Assembly (NCBI RefSeq): GCF_003129485.1
Contig: NZ_QFFG01000001.1
Location: 248,001-312,000, forward strand
Reading direction: 5' to 3'
DNA: 64,000 nt
Source: Polaribacter aquimarinus
Lineage (GTDB): Bacteria; Bacteroidota; Bacteroidia; Flavobacteriales; Flavobacteriaceae
The notes below the pieces were generated by a model. It worked only from the letters and a program-made list of their open reading frames with translations. It did no database searches and was not told the DNA's origin. Positions 7,744 to 16,889 of the stretch are shown piece by piece; position 1 is the first letter of the stretch, and each line of letters starts with the position of its first letter. A program made the translations under genes and the position numbers.

Positions 7744-8787
7744 ATGAAACATTTATCTTACATACTACCCTTTTTTCTGAGCATTGTTTTACTCTCTTCT
7801 TGTGCGGATGAATATAAATTTAGTTTAGAACACAAAAAGAAAGTTACATTAAATGAATCTTTTAATGTAACGCTAAAAGAAAAGGAAGGAAAACCAGTAA
7901 AAAGCAGTCAGTTTTTTGTGAACGGAAAAGAAATTACTGCTATCAACGGAAGCTTTACATTAAACACTTCTGATTATGGAGTTGGTATGCATGTAATCTC
8001 GGTTTTGGTATTTTTTAACGATGAAAGCAAAAAAGAAAATAGTTTTTTTGAAGTTTTAGCTGATAAAAAACCAATGGTTTACAATTATAAAATTATAAAC
8101 GAATATCCACACGACAAAAAAGCATATACGCAAGGTTTAGAGTATTATAACGGTTTTTTATATGAAACTACTGGTAGAAGAGGAAAATCGTCTCTTAGAA
8201 AAGTAGAACTTAAAACAGGTAAAGTTTTACAAAAAATAGATTTAGATAAAAAATATTTTGGTGAAGGAATGACCATCTTCAATAATAAAATTTATTGGTT
8301 AACATGGCAAGCTAAAAAAGGGTTTATTTATAATTTGGAAACTTTTAAACAAGAAAAAGAATTCTCTTACCAAAAAAGTAATGAAGGTTGGGGTTTAACC
8401 CACAACGGTTCTGAATTGATAAAATCTGACGGTACACACAAAATCTGGTTTTTAGACCCAGAAACGTTAAAAGAAAAGAAATCGATTCAAGTTTACACCA
8501 TAGACAGAGCAGTTAAAGATTTAAATGAATTAGAATTAATCAATGGTAAATTATATGCCAACAAATACCAAAAAAACACCATTACCATTATAGACCCTAA
8601 GACAGGTATCGTTGAAGGCCTTGTAGATTTAAGACCTCTAGAAAAAGAAATGAAAAAAACGCAAAAATTAGAACCTCAAGATGAAGTTTTAAATGGTATT
8701 GCTTACGATACAGAAAATAATAGACTTTTTGTTACTGGTAAAAATTGGGGCAAATTATTTGAGATTGAATTAATCGAAAGGCAATAA
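7744..8787 (+). CDS. glutaminyl-peptide cyclotransferase (glutamine cyclotransferase), lipoprotein
   Basis: A lipoprotein of the plant/bacterial beta-propeller glutamine cyclotransferase family, which converts N-terminal glutamine of peptides to pyroglutamate. From the chosen Met, residues 1-20 are a lipoprotein signal (lipobox LSSC, Cys20). The family region starts at NEYPHDKKAYTQGLEYYNG and includes the hallmark YETTGRRGKSSLRKV, GEGMTIFNNKIYWLTW, NEGWGLTHNG, LNELELINGKLYANKY and NGIAYD. An ATG seven codons upstream (7723) is also in frame; 7744 gives the normal lipoprotein N-terminus and was preferred. Residues about 25-100 before the propeller form an Ig-like segment. The next gene follows 42 bases downstream on the same strand and may be co-transcribed. 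Confidence 0.9.
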   Translation: MKHLSYILPFFLSIVLLSSCADEYKFSLEHKKKVTLNESFNVTLKEKEGKPVKSSQFFVNGKEITAINGSFTLNTSDYGVGMHVISVLVFFNDESKKENSFFEVLADKKPMVYNYKIINEYPHDKKAYTQGLEYYNGFLYETTGRRGKSSLRKVELKTGKVLQKIDLDKKYFGEGMTIFNNKIYWLTWQAKKGFIYNLETFKQEKEFSYQKSNEGWGLTHNGSELIKSDGTHKIWFLDPETLKEKKSIQVYTIDRAVKDLNELELINGKLYANKYQKNTITIIDPKTGIVEGLVDLRPLEKEMKKTQKLEPQDEVLNGIAYDTENNRLFVTGKNWGKLFEIELIERQ

Positions 8788-8829
8788 TCAACTTAATAAA
8801 AAGTTTTATTTTTACACAAAATTGATTTT

Positions 8830-10344
8830 ATGAGATATTTGTTAGGACTTCTTGTGTGTATTTTTCTTATTAGCATAAGTTCATGTAGAAAAGACTTTGA
8901 AACTATTCTAAGTAGTGGTCAGTTAGAGTTTTCTAAAGACACGGTTTTTTTAGATACCATTTTTACAAATATTGGTTCAGCTACCTATAATTTAAAAGTT
9001 TACAATCGCAGTAATAATTCGATTACTATTCCACAAATTATATTAGAAAATGGGATTTCATCTAAATACAGACTAAATGTAGACGGAGTTCCTGGAAAAA
9101 ATTTTAACAGTATCGATATTCTAGCAAAAGACAGTATTTTTATTTTCATTGAAACAACTGTTGACATAACAAATATATCTAACCCTTTATACACCGATCG
9201 TATTTTATTTGATGCTGGAGATAGACTTCAAGATGTAGATTTAGTAACATTAGTAAAAGACGCAAACTTTATTTTTCCAGGCAAAGATGCGATAACAATG
9301 AAAATTGATAGTTTGACTTTGGATGGAGAACCTACAACATTAAAAGGACGTTTTTTAACCGATTCTGAGTTAACTTTTTCTAAATCAAAACCAACAGTAA
9401 TCTATGGGTTTGCTGCAGTACCAGCCAATAAAACATTAACCATTGAGGCTGGAGCAAGCATCCATTTTCATGATAATTCTGGTTTAATTATCGACAATAA
9501 AGCCACTTTAAAAGCAAACGGAACTTTATCTGAAAAAATTACTTTTGAAGGCGATCGATTAGAACATCGTTTTGATAATATCCCAGGGCAATGGGGTGCA
9601 ATTTGGATGAGAGCTGGAAGTAAAGAAAATGAAATTAAACATGCCATTATTAAAAATGCTATTGTTGGTATTTTAGTAGATAGTATTGGTAGTTTAAATT
9701 CTCCTACTTTAAAATTACAAGACACAGAAATCTACAATCATTCTAGTTATGGAATTTTAGGAAGAGAAACCAATATCGAAGCTCATAATATTGTAATTGG
9801 TAGCGCAGGACAAACCTCTTTAGCAGCCACTATTGGCGGAACTTATAATTTTACACACTGTACTTTTGCAAATTATTGGAATAGTAGTTTACGTCAATTG
9901 CCAGCAGTTTTAGTTAATAATTTTTATACAGTTACTGATGACGAAGGTAAAGAAACTGCTTTTGTAAAAGATTTAAAAGCTGCAAATTTTACAAATTGTA
10001 TTTTTTGGGGAAATAATAATATTGAGTTTGTATTAGATAAAATTGAAGGTGGTGGTTTGTTTAATTATAATATTAGTAATTCTCTAATTAAGTTTAATGA
10101 TAGTAATGAAGATTTTAAAGATGTAACAGAATTAGACTTTACAAATTCCTTTTATCAAAATATTATTTTAAACGGAAATCCAAATTTTAGAGATACTCAA
10201 AAAAATGATTTTATTATTGGACAAGATTCAGATGCAATTAATAAAGCTAAAACTACCTCATTTACTTTAGATATTTTAGGTGTTGATAGAAGTTCTAATC
10301 CAGATATTGGCGCTTACCAGCATGTTATCTTTAAAAAAGACTAA
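8830..10344 (+). CDS. lipoprotein with right-handed beta-helix-like repeats
   Basis: A 504-residue lipoprotein (lipobox SISSC, Cys19) that I know only as a conserved hypothetical protein of Flavobacteriia. After the signal is a domain with DTVFLDTIFTNIGSATYNLKVYN, of the DUF1573/Ig-like kind. The middle and C-terminal parts read as parallel beta-helix coils: AGASIHFHDNSGLIIDN, NEIKHAIIKNAIVGILVD, THCTFANYWN, ANFTNCIFWGNNNIEFV. It ends in RSSNPDIGAYQ, a tail often seen in beta-helix proteins of this phylum. No catalytic residues of a polysaccharide lyase could be assigned. It is likely attached to the outer membrane, role unknown. Confidence 0.75.
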   Translation: MRYLLGLLVCIFLISISSCRKDFETILSSGQLEFSKDTVFLDTIFTNIGSATYNLKVYNRSNNSITIPQIILENGISSKYRLNVDGVPGKNFNSIDILAKDSIFIFIETTVDITNISNPLYTDRILFDAGDRLQDVDLVTLVKDANFIFPGKDAITMKIDSLTLDGEPTTLKGRFLTDSELTFSKSKPTVIYGFAAVPANKTLTIEAGASIHFHDNSGLIIDNKATLKANGTLSEKITFEGDRLEHRFDNIPGQWGAIWMRAGSKENEIKHAIIKNAIVGILVDSIGSLNSPTLKLQDTEIYNHSSYGILGRETNIEAHNIVIGSAGQTSLAATIGGTYNFTHCTFANYWNSSLRQLPAVLVNNFYTVTDDEGKETAFVKDLKAANFTNCIFWGNNNIEFVLDKIEGGGLFNYNISNSLIKFNDSNEDFKDVTELDFTNSFYQNIILNGNPNFRDTQKNDFIIGQDSDAINKAKTTSFTLDILGVDRSSNPDIGAYQHVIFKKD

Positions 10345-10349
10345 TTTGA

Positions 10350-10571
10350 TTATTTTTCTTTTTGCTTTCTGATAAAAAACTGACTTAGGTTCGTAATAGC
10401 TATTATCAACCAGATTCCTCTGTAAATCCAAGAATTAATTTCAAAACCAAAAAGTGCCGTTTTAGAATTTCCTTTAATAATATTCACAGTAAATATTATT
10501 AAAGCTAAAACACCTCAAACCAAATCCCAATTCTTATTTCTCACTTGTATAATTATATCAGCCCCTAACAT
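10350..10571 (-). pseudogene. small two-span membrane protein gene interrupted by an in-frame TGA
   Basis: In the 333-base gap after the beta-helix gene, the minus strand reads as a 73-codon frame from ATG at 10571 to TAA at 10350, broken only by TGA at codon 19 (10515-10517), in the context NWDLV-stop-GVLALIIF. A TGG to TGA change would explain it. Downstream of the stop the translation stays protein-like: one hydrophobic span, KTALFGFEINSWIYRG, a second span, and a basic tail (IRKQKEK). An in-frame TAA directly precedes the ATG, so the gene does not extend upstream. It may be a recent pseudogene, a sequencing error, or a protein starting after the TGA. Confidence 0.5.
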
Positions 10572-10630
10572 TTACCTAATACTCTTTTTATATAAAAATT
10601 CAACAAGAAGAGTAGAACAAAACACTAATT

Positions 10631-10649
10631 CTAAACTTCTCTAGTTTAG
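10631..10649 (-). terminator. weak hairpin after the amidohydrolase gene
   Basis: A 7 bp stem (CTAAACT with AGTTTAG) with a 5-base loop lies about 28 bases past the amidohydrolase stop, with no good T run after it. It is possibly a weak terminator. Confidence 0.3.
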
Positions 10650-10677
10650 TAAATTTTAAAAAAGAGTAAAACTAATT

Positions 10678-11958
10678 TTACCTTTTATAAACTATTCCGT
10701 TTTTCATTACAAAAACCACGTTTTCCATAGTAGAAATATTTTTAATAGGATCATCATTAACTGCTATAATATCTGCTAAAAATCCTTTATGAATTTGACC
10801 GATTTCATTTTCCATTTTTAAAATCTTAGCATTGGTAATTGTTGCTGATTGGATAGCTGCTATTGCTGGCATACCGGCTTCGACCATATATCTAAATTCT
10901 TTTCCGTTAATTCCATGAGGAAAAACACCTGCATCTGTTCCAAAGGCAATTCCAACTCCTTTTTTATATGCTCTACGAAAAGTTCCTTGAATTTGAGGAC
11001 CAACCACCAAAGCTTTGGGTACAACAATATCTGGGTAAAACCCTTTTACTTTAGCTTTTTCAGCCACTTCTTTCCCTGCGGTAATAGTAGGCACCAAGTA
11101 TGCATCATACTTAATCATTAAATCCATAGTTTTATCACTCATATAAGTACCATGCTCTATAGTTTTTACACCTCCAATAATTGCTCTTTGCATCCCCTCA
11201 TCTCCGTGTGCATGAGCAGCGACATGCATTCCGTAGTCTTTAGCCATATCACATATAGCTTTGACCTCTTCTACTGTAAATTGTGGATTATCTCCCGATT
11301 TCGCAACGCTTAAAACTCCGCCTGTAGCCGTAATTTTTATACAGTCTGCTCCGTTTTTATATCGTTGTCTCACGGCTTTTTTGGCATCTTCAACAGAATT
11401 TACGACCCCTTCTTTTGGTCCAGGGTTGCCAATTAATTTTCTACTGCTTCCATTTGTAGGATCGGCATGACCTCCAGTAGTTGCAATCGATTTTCCAGCT
11501 GTAAAAACTCTAGGCCCTGGAATTTTACCTGCGTTTATAGCATTTCTTAAAGATATATTTACCCCTGTTCCACCTAAGTCTCTTACAGTTGTAAATCCAT
11601 TTTTTAAAGTTAATTCTGCAAATTTTACAGAGTTGTAAGCAATGTCAGCCTCATTTAAGATATATTTTTTTATTCTAGTCTTTTTATCATATTCCATTTC
11701 TAAATGAACATGCATATCAATAAGACCTGGCATTACCACTTTGTCTTTTAAGTTAATTGTTTTTGCTGTTTTACTTTTTACCATTAAATAACCATCAACT
11801 ACAGAAACTATTTTATTTCCTTGCACTACAATAGTCTTTTTCTTAGCTATTTTGCCTGTTTTAGTATCTATCAATTTTCCGCAGTGAATATAGGTTGTTT
11901 GAGCAATTGAATACTGAAAGATAAACAGCGTAAAAAAAAGAAATATTATTTTTTTCAT
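10678..11958 (-). CDS. secreted metal-dependent amidohydrolase
   Basis: A 426-residue amidohydrolase-superfamily protein with a Sec signal peptide (residues 1-19, ending SIAQ). Metal-site motifs are all visible: HVHLE (HxH), the lysine in ADCIKITATGG, His in HVAAHAHGDEG, His in TIEHGTYM and Asp in FGTDAGVFPHG. This layout matches the imidazolonepropionase-like / Xaa-Pro dipeptidase-like branch, which hydrolyses cyclic amides or peptides; the substrate cannot be told. A two-metal site with a carboxylated lysine is expected from the family. Transcribed alone; divergent from the SDR operon. Confidence 0.9.
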   Translation of the reverse strand: MKKIIFLFFTLFIFQYSIAQTTYIHCGKLIDTKTGKIAKKKTIVVQGNKIVSVVDGYLMVKSKTAKTINLKDKVVMPGLIDMHVHLEMEYDKKTRIKKYILNEADIAYNSVKFAELTLKNGFTTVRDLGGTGVNISLRNAINAGKIPGPRVFTAGKSIATTGGHADPTNGSSRKLIGNPGPKEGVVNSVEDAKKAVRQRYKNGADCIKITATGGVLSVAKSGDNPQFTVEEVKAICDMAKDYGMHVAAHAHGDEGMQRAIIGGVKTIEHGTYMSDKTMDLMIKYDAYLVPTITAGKEVAEKAKVKGFYPDIVVPKALVVGPQIQGTFRRAYKKGVGIAFGTDAGVFPHGINGKEFRYMVEAGMPAIAAIQSATITNAKILKMENEIGQIHKGFLADIIAVNDDPIKNISTMENVVFVMKNGIVYKR

Positions 11959-12022
11959 TTGAATAAATTTTATCTCTAAATGTATGAAAAATTGAGTAGA
12001 TTGCTTCTTTAAACATCATAAA

Positions 12023-12703
12023 ATGAAAAACATTGTTATTACTGGTACAAGTAGAGGAATAGGTTTTGAACTAGCTCAACAATATGCAAATAACGGACAT
12101 CAAGTATTAGCTCTTTCCAGAAACACAAAACCCATTGCCAATATAAACAACAAGAATATAACTACAATTTCTGTAGATATTTCTAATAATTCAGATTTAA
12201 AAAAAGTAACTGATTATATTAACAAGAATTGGAAACAGGTAGATATTTTAATAAATAATGCTGGAAAACTAATTAATAAACCTTTTACAGAATTAACTTC
12301 TAATGATTTTTTAGAAGTCTATAAGGTAAATGTTTTTGGTGTTGCAGAGTTAACAAAACTTTTGATTACAAAAATGAATAAAGGTGCTCACGTTGTTACG
12401 ATTAGCTCAATGGGCGGAATTCAAGGCAGTATGAAATTTCCTGGTTTAGCTGCTTATTCTTCGGCAAAAGGAGCTGTAATTACTTTATCAGAATTATTAG
12501 CCGAAGAGTATAAAGAGCAACAAATTGCTTTTAATGTATTAGCCTTAGGTGCAGTACAAACAGAAATGTTAGAAGAAGCTTTCCCAGGATATAAAGCCCC
12601 AATTTCTGGTGGTGAAATGGCAAATTATATTTATGATTTTGCCTTGACCGGTAATAAATTTTTTAATGGAAAAGTTTTACAAGTATCATCTACAACACCT
12701 TAG
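12023..12703 (+). CDS. short-chain dehydrogenase/reductase
   Basis: A 226-residue classical SDR. It has the cofactor motif TGTSRGIG (residues 7-14), NNAG near residue 84, the catalytic serine in TISSMGG and YSSAK with the Tyr/Lys pair. Cytoplasmic NAD(P)-dependent oxidoreductase, substrate unknown. First gene of a tight three-gene run: the SprT-like gene starts 3 bases after its stop and the nucleotidyltransferase overlaps that one by 4. Confidence 0.92.
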   Translation: MKNIVITGTSRGIGFELAQQYANNGHQVLALSRNTKPIANINNKNITTISVDISNNSDLKKVTDYINKNWKQVDILINNAGKLINKPFTELTSNDFLEVYKVNVFGVAELTKLLITKMNKGAHVVTISSMGGIQGSMKFPGLAAYSSAKGAVITLSELLAEEYKEQQIAFNVLALGAVQTEMLEEAFPGYKAPISGGEMANYIYDFALTGNKFFNGKVLQVSSTTP

Positions 12704-12706
12704 TTT

Positions 12707-13294
12707 TTGAATACTGAATATCAAAAATATATTCCCAAAAAAGCGATTCCTTTTGTTCAATTTTTGATTGATGAACATCATTTTACTTTAAAAATTGTAA
12801 ATCAAAGACAAACTAAACATGGTGATTTTAGAAAATTACCAAATGGAAGTTATCAAATTACAGTTAACAACAACTTAAACAAATATCAATTTCTGCTGAC
12901 GCTTGTTCATGAAATTGCACATCATGTTACACATCAAAAATTTGGAAGAGTTCAACCCCATGGCAAAGAATGGAAAGCTATTTTTCAACATCTAATGCTC
13001 CCCTTTTTACATCCAGAAATTTATCCTAAAGAAATACTTCCTCTTTTAGCCAAATATCTTAAAAACCCAAAAGCAAGTACAGATGCTGATGTTAATTTAT
13101 CATTAGTATTAAAAGAAAATAAGGCAGAAAACGGAAAGAGTTTTATATTTGCCATACCCGAAGGAATGTTTTTTGTTTTTAAGGACATTATCTATAAAAG
13201 AGGAAAAAAAAGAAGAACAAGGTACGAATGTTTAAATACAAAAAATCAAAAAGTGTATTTATTCAATCAAAATGTAGAAGTAAAAAAAATATGA
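12707..13294 (+). CDS. SprT-like zinc metallopeptidase-domain protein
   Basis: A 195-residue cytoplasmic protein with the SprT-like signature HEIAHHVTH (HExxH, residues about 67-75) followed by RVQPHGKEWK, where the family's third ligand is found. The C-terminal part, after the catalytic domain, contains RGKKRRTRYECL. It starts with TTG at 12707, three bases after the SDR stop; no ATG fits. It ends in ATGA, where its stop overlaps the start of the next gene, so translation is probably coupled. SprT-family proteins are related to DNA-protein crosslink proteases; activity here is inferred only. Confidence 0.88.
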   Translation: MNTEYQKYIPKKAIPFVQFLIDEHHFTLKIVNQRQTKHGDFRKLPNGSYQITVNNNLNKYQFLLTLVHEIAHHVTHQKFGRVQPHGKEWKAIFQHLMLPFLHPEIYPKEILPLLAKYLKNPKASTDADVNLSLVLKENKAENGKSFIFAIPEGMFFVFKDIIYKRGKKRRTRYECLNTKNQKVYLFNQNVEVKKI

Positions 13295-14373
13295 CAAACA
13301 ATAAAGATTATTACGCAGTTATTATGGCAGGTGGGGTTGGCTCAAGATTTTGGCCAATGAGTACTCAAAAAAACCCAAAGCAATTTCACGATATGCTTGG
13401 GGTTGGTCAAAGTTTAATTCAACGAACGTTCGAAAGAATAAATGGGCTTGTACCCTCTAAAAACATACTAATTGCTACTAATAAACGCTATGAAGAGTTG
13501 GTTTTACAACAACTTCCAAAAGCAACAAAAAACAGTTTATTACTTGAACCCAGTATGCGAAACACTGCACCTTGCATATTATATTCAGCTTTAAAAATAT
13601 ACCAACAAAATCCAAATGCTGTAATCTTAGTTGCTCCATCTGACCACTGGATAGATGATGAAACCGAATTTTTAAATAATATTCAAACTTCTTTTGACGC
13701 ATGTAGCAAAGAAGAAATTTTAATGACATTAGGTATTCAACCAGATTGTCCAAATACAGGGTACGGTTATATTCAATTTAAAAACGAATCATCAGAAATA
13801 AAAAAAGTAAAAAGCTTTAGAGAAAAACCTAACCTAGAAACTGCAAAAGAATTTTTAGTTAGTGGAGAATATCTTTGGAATGCAGGTATTTTTGTTTGGT
13901 CAGCTAAAGGTATATTAAATGCTTTTAAAGAATTTTTACCTGAAATGATAAACATTTTAGATGATGGTAATAATGTTTATAACACTGACTTTGAAGATGA
14001 TTTCATAAATAACAATTATGGAAAATGCGAAAACATTTCCATTGACTTTGGCATTATGGAACAAGCTAAAAATGTGCATGTATTACCTGTTGATTTCGGA
14101 TGGAATGATTTAGGCACTTGGGGGTCTTTATATAATAAACTAGAAAAAGACGAATATCAAAATGCCGTTGTTGGTCCTCAAACTATTTTTAGAGATGCAA
14201 ACGGAAATATGATAAGAACTCAATCTGGTAAAAAAGTAGTAATTCAAGGTCTCCAAAACTTTATTGTTGTTGAGAAAGAAGACGTTTTATTAATTTGTCC
14301 AAAAAAGGATGAACAAGATATAAAACAAATTGTTTCAGACGTCAAAAACAATTTTGGCGATGAATTCGCTTAA
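13291..14373 (+). CDS. manC: mannose-1-phosphate guanylyltransferase
   Basis: It makes GDP-mannose from mannose-1-phosphate and GTP, for surface polysaccharides. The start at 13291 (MTNNKDYYAVIMAGG) overlaps the preceding stop by 4 bases; an upstream in-frame ATG at 13228 would add 21 residues that merely re-read the previous gene. Motifs: AGGVGSRFWPMS and KNPKQF (nucleotide-binding loop), FREKP, NAGIF and GWNDLGTW. Length 360 residues, the single-domain type without the phosphomannose isomerase half. It shares no operon with the polysaccharide group at the right end of the window. Confidence 0.93.
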   Translation: MTNNKDYYAVIMAGGVGSRFWPMSTQKNPKQFHDMLGVGQSLIQRTFERINGLVPSKNILIATNKRYEELVLQQLPKATKNSLLLEPSMRNTAPCILYSALKIYQQNPNAVILVAPSDHWIDDETEFLNNIQTSFDACSKEEILMTLGIQPDCPNTGYGYIQFKNESSEIKKVKSFREKPNLETAKEFLVSGEYLWNAGIFVWSAKGILNAFKEFLPEMINILDDGNNVYNTDFEDDFINNNYGKCENISIDFGIMEQAKNVHVLPVDFGWNDLGTWGSLYNKLEKDEYQNAVVGPQTIFRDANGNMIRTQSGKKVVIQGLQNFIVVEKEDVLLICPKKDEQDIKQIVSDVKNNFGDEFA

Positions 14374-14394
14374 AAAAAATCAGTTATATTTTTT

Positions 14395-15870
14395 TTATTT
14401 TTCTCTTCTAATAAAAAGCGTATCAAGTCCCATTTCTTTTTGAAGCCAAGTTCTTAATTCTCTCTCTTTTGGCGCTATAATACTATCTGGCAATTTAAGA
14501 TTCCATCTTATAGTTGCCATTGGTATTGTATCAATTTTAATAAAATCTTTTGAAGACAAAACACTTGCAAAGCCAATTTCTTGAATATCTACATAACGTA
14601 TTTTAGCATCTTTTGCAATTCTACTAAAAGCAACAACTTTTTGATTTTTATTTAAAGCATCTTGTTCTATTCTTTGATTTAAAGTGGTAATTGTATTCTG
14701 TAAATCTGCAATTTGCTTTTGAAGCCCTGCAATAATATTCTTACTTTCTTGTAATTCTTCTCTTTTTTCTTTGTAAGCTGTTGTAATTAAAGCAAAACTT
14801 TTAGTATCACTCCCTTTAATTCTTAAATTAAATCCTACTAAATTTGGATATTCTTTAAGGTCATTTAACTCATTATTTAAGTCATTTTCTGTTGCTTCAG
14901 TAATTTCATTAAAAAAGTTTAAAGAAATTTCTTTTCTATCTAAATCTTTATCCCAATCTATAAGTTGTAAATACTTATTTGATCTAATTTCATTATTAAT
15001 AAATCCATTTATTTGAGTATTTACCTGATTTTCATTAAAAACTCTAATAAATGTAAATATAGCAGGAATCATAACCGCAACTCCAATTACGGTTGCAATA
15101 GTTGCATAACGTTTTCTTTTGGCTGCATTAGCATATTTATGCATAGGAAAACGCAACAACTTTAAAACAATAAATGTAGCTAACGCAATAAAAATTGTGT
15201 TAATGGTAAATAAATAAAGTGCTCCAAAAAAATACTGCCAGTTTCCTTTAGCAAGACCATAACCAGCTGTACATAGCGGAGGCATCAAAGCAGTTGCAAT
15301 TGCAACTCCAAAGATTACAGAAGCTATTGTTCCTTTCTTAGTTCTAGCGACCATTAGTGCTAAACCTCCAAAAAAGGCAATTAAAACATCACGTATATCC
15401 GGACTAACTCTACCTAATAATTCTGAGTTATCTTCACTCAAAGGAAAGAAATAAAAAAACAAAAATGAAGCAAATAAACTAAGTACAATCATAGTCCCTA
15501 GATTAACTAAGGATTTTTTAAAAGTATCAATATCATTTAAAGCAAAAGACATACCAATCCCTAAAATTGGTCCCATTAGAGGTGATATTAACATCGCTCC
15601 GATAACAACCGCAGTTGAGTTTGCATTTAACCCAATCGAGGCCACAAATACGGCAAAAATAAGAATCCAAGCTGTAGCTCCTTTAAATGGAATATCTGCT
15701 TTAATTGCTTCTAAGGTAGCTTCATGATCTGTATCTTCTCTAAAATCTAAAAGCTCTTTTAAATATGTATTAATGCTTTCTAGAAAACCTTTTGCATCTT
15801 TCTGCAAATTTGCTCTAGAATTTTCTCCTGAATTTTGGGTTTCGGTTTTATGAATATTTTCTTCCATCAA
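14395..15870 (-). CDS. DUF389 family membrane protein
   Basis: A 491-residue protein. A charged N-terminal segment (1-60) precedes the DUF389 membrane core, residues about 63-265, with the conserved AVVIGAMLISPLMGPILG, LMVARTKKGT and GVAIATALMPPLCTAGYGLA. The C-terminal half is soluble and contains a coiled coil (about 380-415, rich in Q, L and N: ITTLNQRIEQ). The family's role is unknown; transport or sensing has been suggested. Monocistronic, convergent with the mannose-1-phosphate guanylyltransferase gene, 21 bases away. Confidence 0.9.
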   Translation of the reverse strand: MMEENIHKTETQNSGENSRANLQKDAKGFLESINTYLKELLDFREDTDHEATLEAIKADIPFKGATAWILIFAVFVASIGLNANSTAVVIGAMLISPLMGPILGIGMSFALNDIDTFKKSLVNLGTMIVLSLFASFLFFYFFPLSEDNSELLGRVSPDIRDVLIAFFGGLALMVARTKKGTIASVIFGVAIATALMPPLCTAGYGLAKGNWQYFFGALYLFTINTIFIALATFIVLKLLRFPMHKYANAAKRKRYATIATVIGVAVMIPAIFTFIRVFNENQVNTQINGFINNEIRSNKYLQLIDWDKDLDRKEISLNFFNEITEATENDLNNELNDLKEYPNLVGFNLRIKGSDTKSFALITTAYKEKREELQESKNIIAGLQKQIADLQNTITTLNQRIEQDALNKNQKVVAFSRIAKDAKIRYVDIQEIGFASVLSSKDFIKIDTIPMATIRWNLKLPDSIIAPKERELRTWLQKEMGLDTLFIRREK

Positions 15871-15943
15871 AGTTTATTTTACAAAGTGAAAGATACAAAA
15901 AATGTATTCAGTTTTATTTCAAAATCTACAGGAAGAAAAAAGT

Positions 15944-15976
15944 AAAAAAAAACTCTGTACTAAAGTACAGAGTTTT
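15944..15976 (-). terminator. terminator after tRNA-Lys
   Basis: A perfect 10 bp stem (AACTCTGTAC with GTACAGAGTT, 15951-15974) with a TAAA loop is followed on the minus strand by a T run. It begins 5 bases past the tRNA 3' end. Confidence 0.9.
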
Positions 15977-15980
15977 TATG

Positions 15981-16053
15981 TGACCGGGCTGGGGCTCGAA
16001 CCCAGGACCCTCTCCTTAAAAGGGAGATGCTCTACCAACTGAGCTACCAGGTC
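15981..16053 (-). tRNA. tRNA-Lys (anticodon TTT)
   Basis: A 73-base cloverleaf on the minus strand. The D arm is GCTC/GAGC, the anticodon arm TCTCC-CTTTTAA-GGAGA gives anticodon TTT, and the T arm is CTGGG-TTCGAGC-CCCAG. CCA is not encoded. The acceptor stem GACCTGG/CCCGGTC has one U-C mismatch at pair 5-68. It has its own promoter and terminator, so it is a single-gene unit. Confidence 0.95.
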
Positions 16054-16076
16054 ATTCTTTTTCGTTTTAGCGGCTG

Positions 16077-16106
16077 CAAATATATGCCTTATTTTTAATA
16101 AAACAA
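16077..16106 (-). promoter_or_regulatory. promoter of tRNA-Lys
   Basis: Minus-strand TTG (16104-16106), 19-base spacer, TATATTTG (16077-16084), 23 bases upstream of the mature tRNA 5' end. A full match to the Bacteroidota consensus. Confidence 0.7.
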
Positions 16107-16115
16107 ATCTATTTT

Positions 16116-16883
16116 TTATTTTGTTTCTTTTAAATATGCTTCTCTTACTTTTTTAAATAAATTAGAAGAATACACGAATCCTACAACAGCTTCATTATCA
16201 GTTTTAAAGATATCATTACTTGTTCCTTCCCATGCTTTTCTACCATCTTTTAAAAAAACTATTTTTTCTCCAATTTCCATTACAGAATTCATATCATGAG
16301 TATTAATTACAGTTGTAATATTATACTCATCTGTTATTTCTTGAATTAAATTATCGATTACAATAGCTGTTCTAGGATCTAAACCAGAATTAGGTTCATC
16401 ACAAAATAAATATTTAGGATTCATTACAATTGCTCTCGCAATAGCAACTCTTTTTTGCATTCCTCCTGATAACTCGGCGGGTAACTTAAGGTTAGAATTT
16501 TTTAAATTTACTCTATTAATTACAAAGTTGACACGCTCTAACATCTCTTCATAAGATTGATTCGTAAACATTTTTAAAGGAAACATTATATTATCTTCTA
16601 CGGTTTGCGAATCAAACAAGGCACTTCCTTGAAAAACCATACCAATTTCTTGTCTCCACTGCTGCTTTTGTTTGTCTGTAAATTGAGTATTTATTCTTCC
16701 ATCAAAAGAAATAGTTCCATCTTCTGGAGTATGTAAACCAATTAACGATTTTAAAAAAACTGTTTTTCCAGAACCACTTTGTCCTATAATCAAACTTGTT
16801 TTTCCTGGGTGAAAAGTTGCATCTATACCCTTTAAAACTTTAACATCTCCAAATCCCTTATGTAAATTTTTAACTTCTATCAT
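16116..16883 (-). CDS. MlaF-type ABC transporter ATP-binding protein
   Basis: A 255-residue ATPase of the Mla/MCE lipid transporter family. Walker A GQSGSGKT, signature LSGGMQKR, Walker B FCDEPNSGLD and the switch His in INTHDM are intact. It follows the MlaE-like permease by 6 bases, in one operon. Mla systems move phospholipids between inner and outer membranes. The substrate-binding MlaD (MCE) gene that normally completes the complex is not next to it in this window. Confidence 0.93.
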   Translation of the reverse strand: MIEVKNLHKGFGDVKVLKGIDATFHPGKTSLIIGQSGSGKTVFLKSLIGLHTPEDGTISFDGRINTQFTDKQKQQWRQEIGMVFQGSALFDSQTVEDNIMFPLKMFTNQSYEEMLERVNFVINRVNLKNSNLKLPAELSGGMQKRVAIARAIVMNPKYLFCDEPNSGLDPRTAIVIDNLIQEITDEYNITTVINTHDMNSVMEIGEKIVFLKDGRKAWEGTSNDIFKTDNEAVVGFVYSSNLFKKVREAYLKETK

Positions 16884-16889
16884 TATTTT

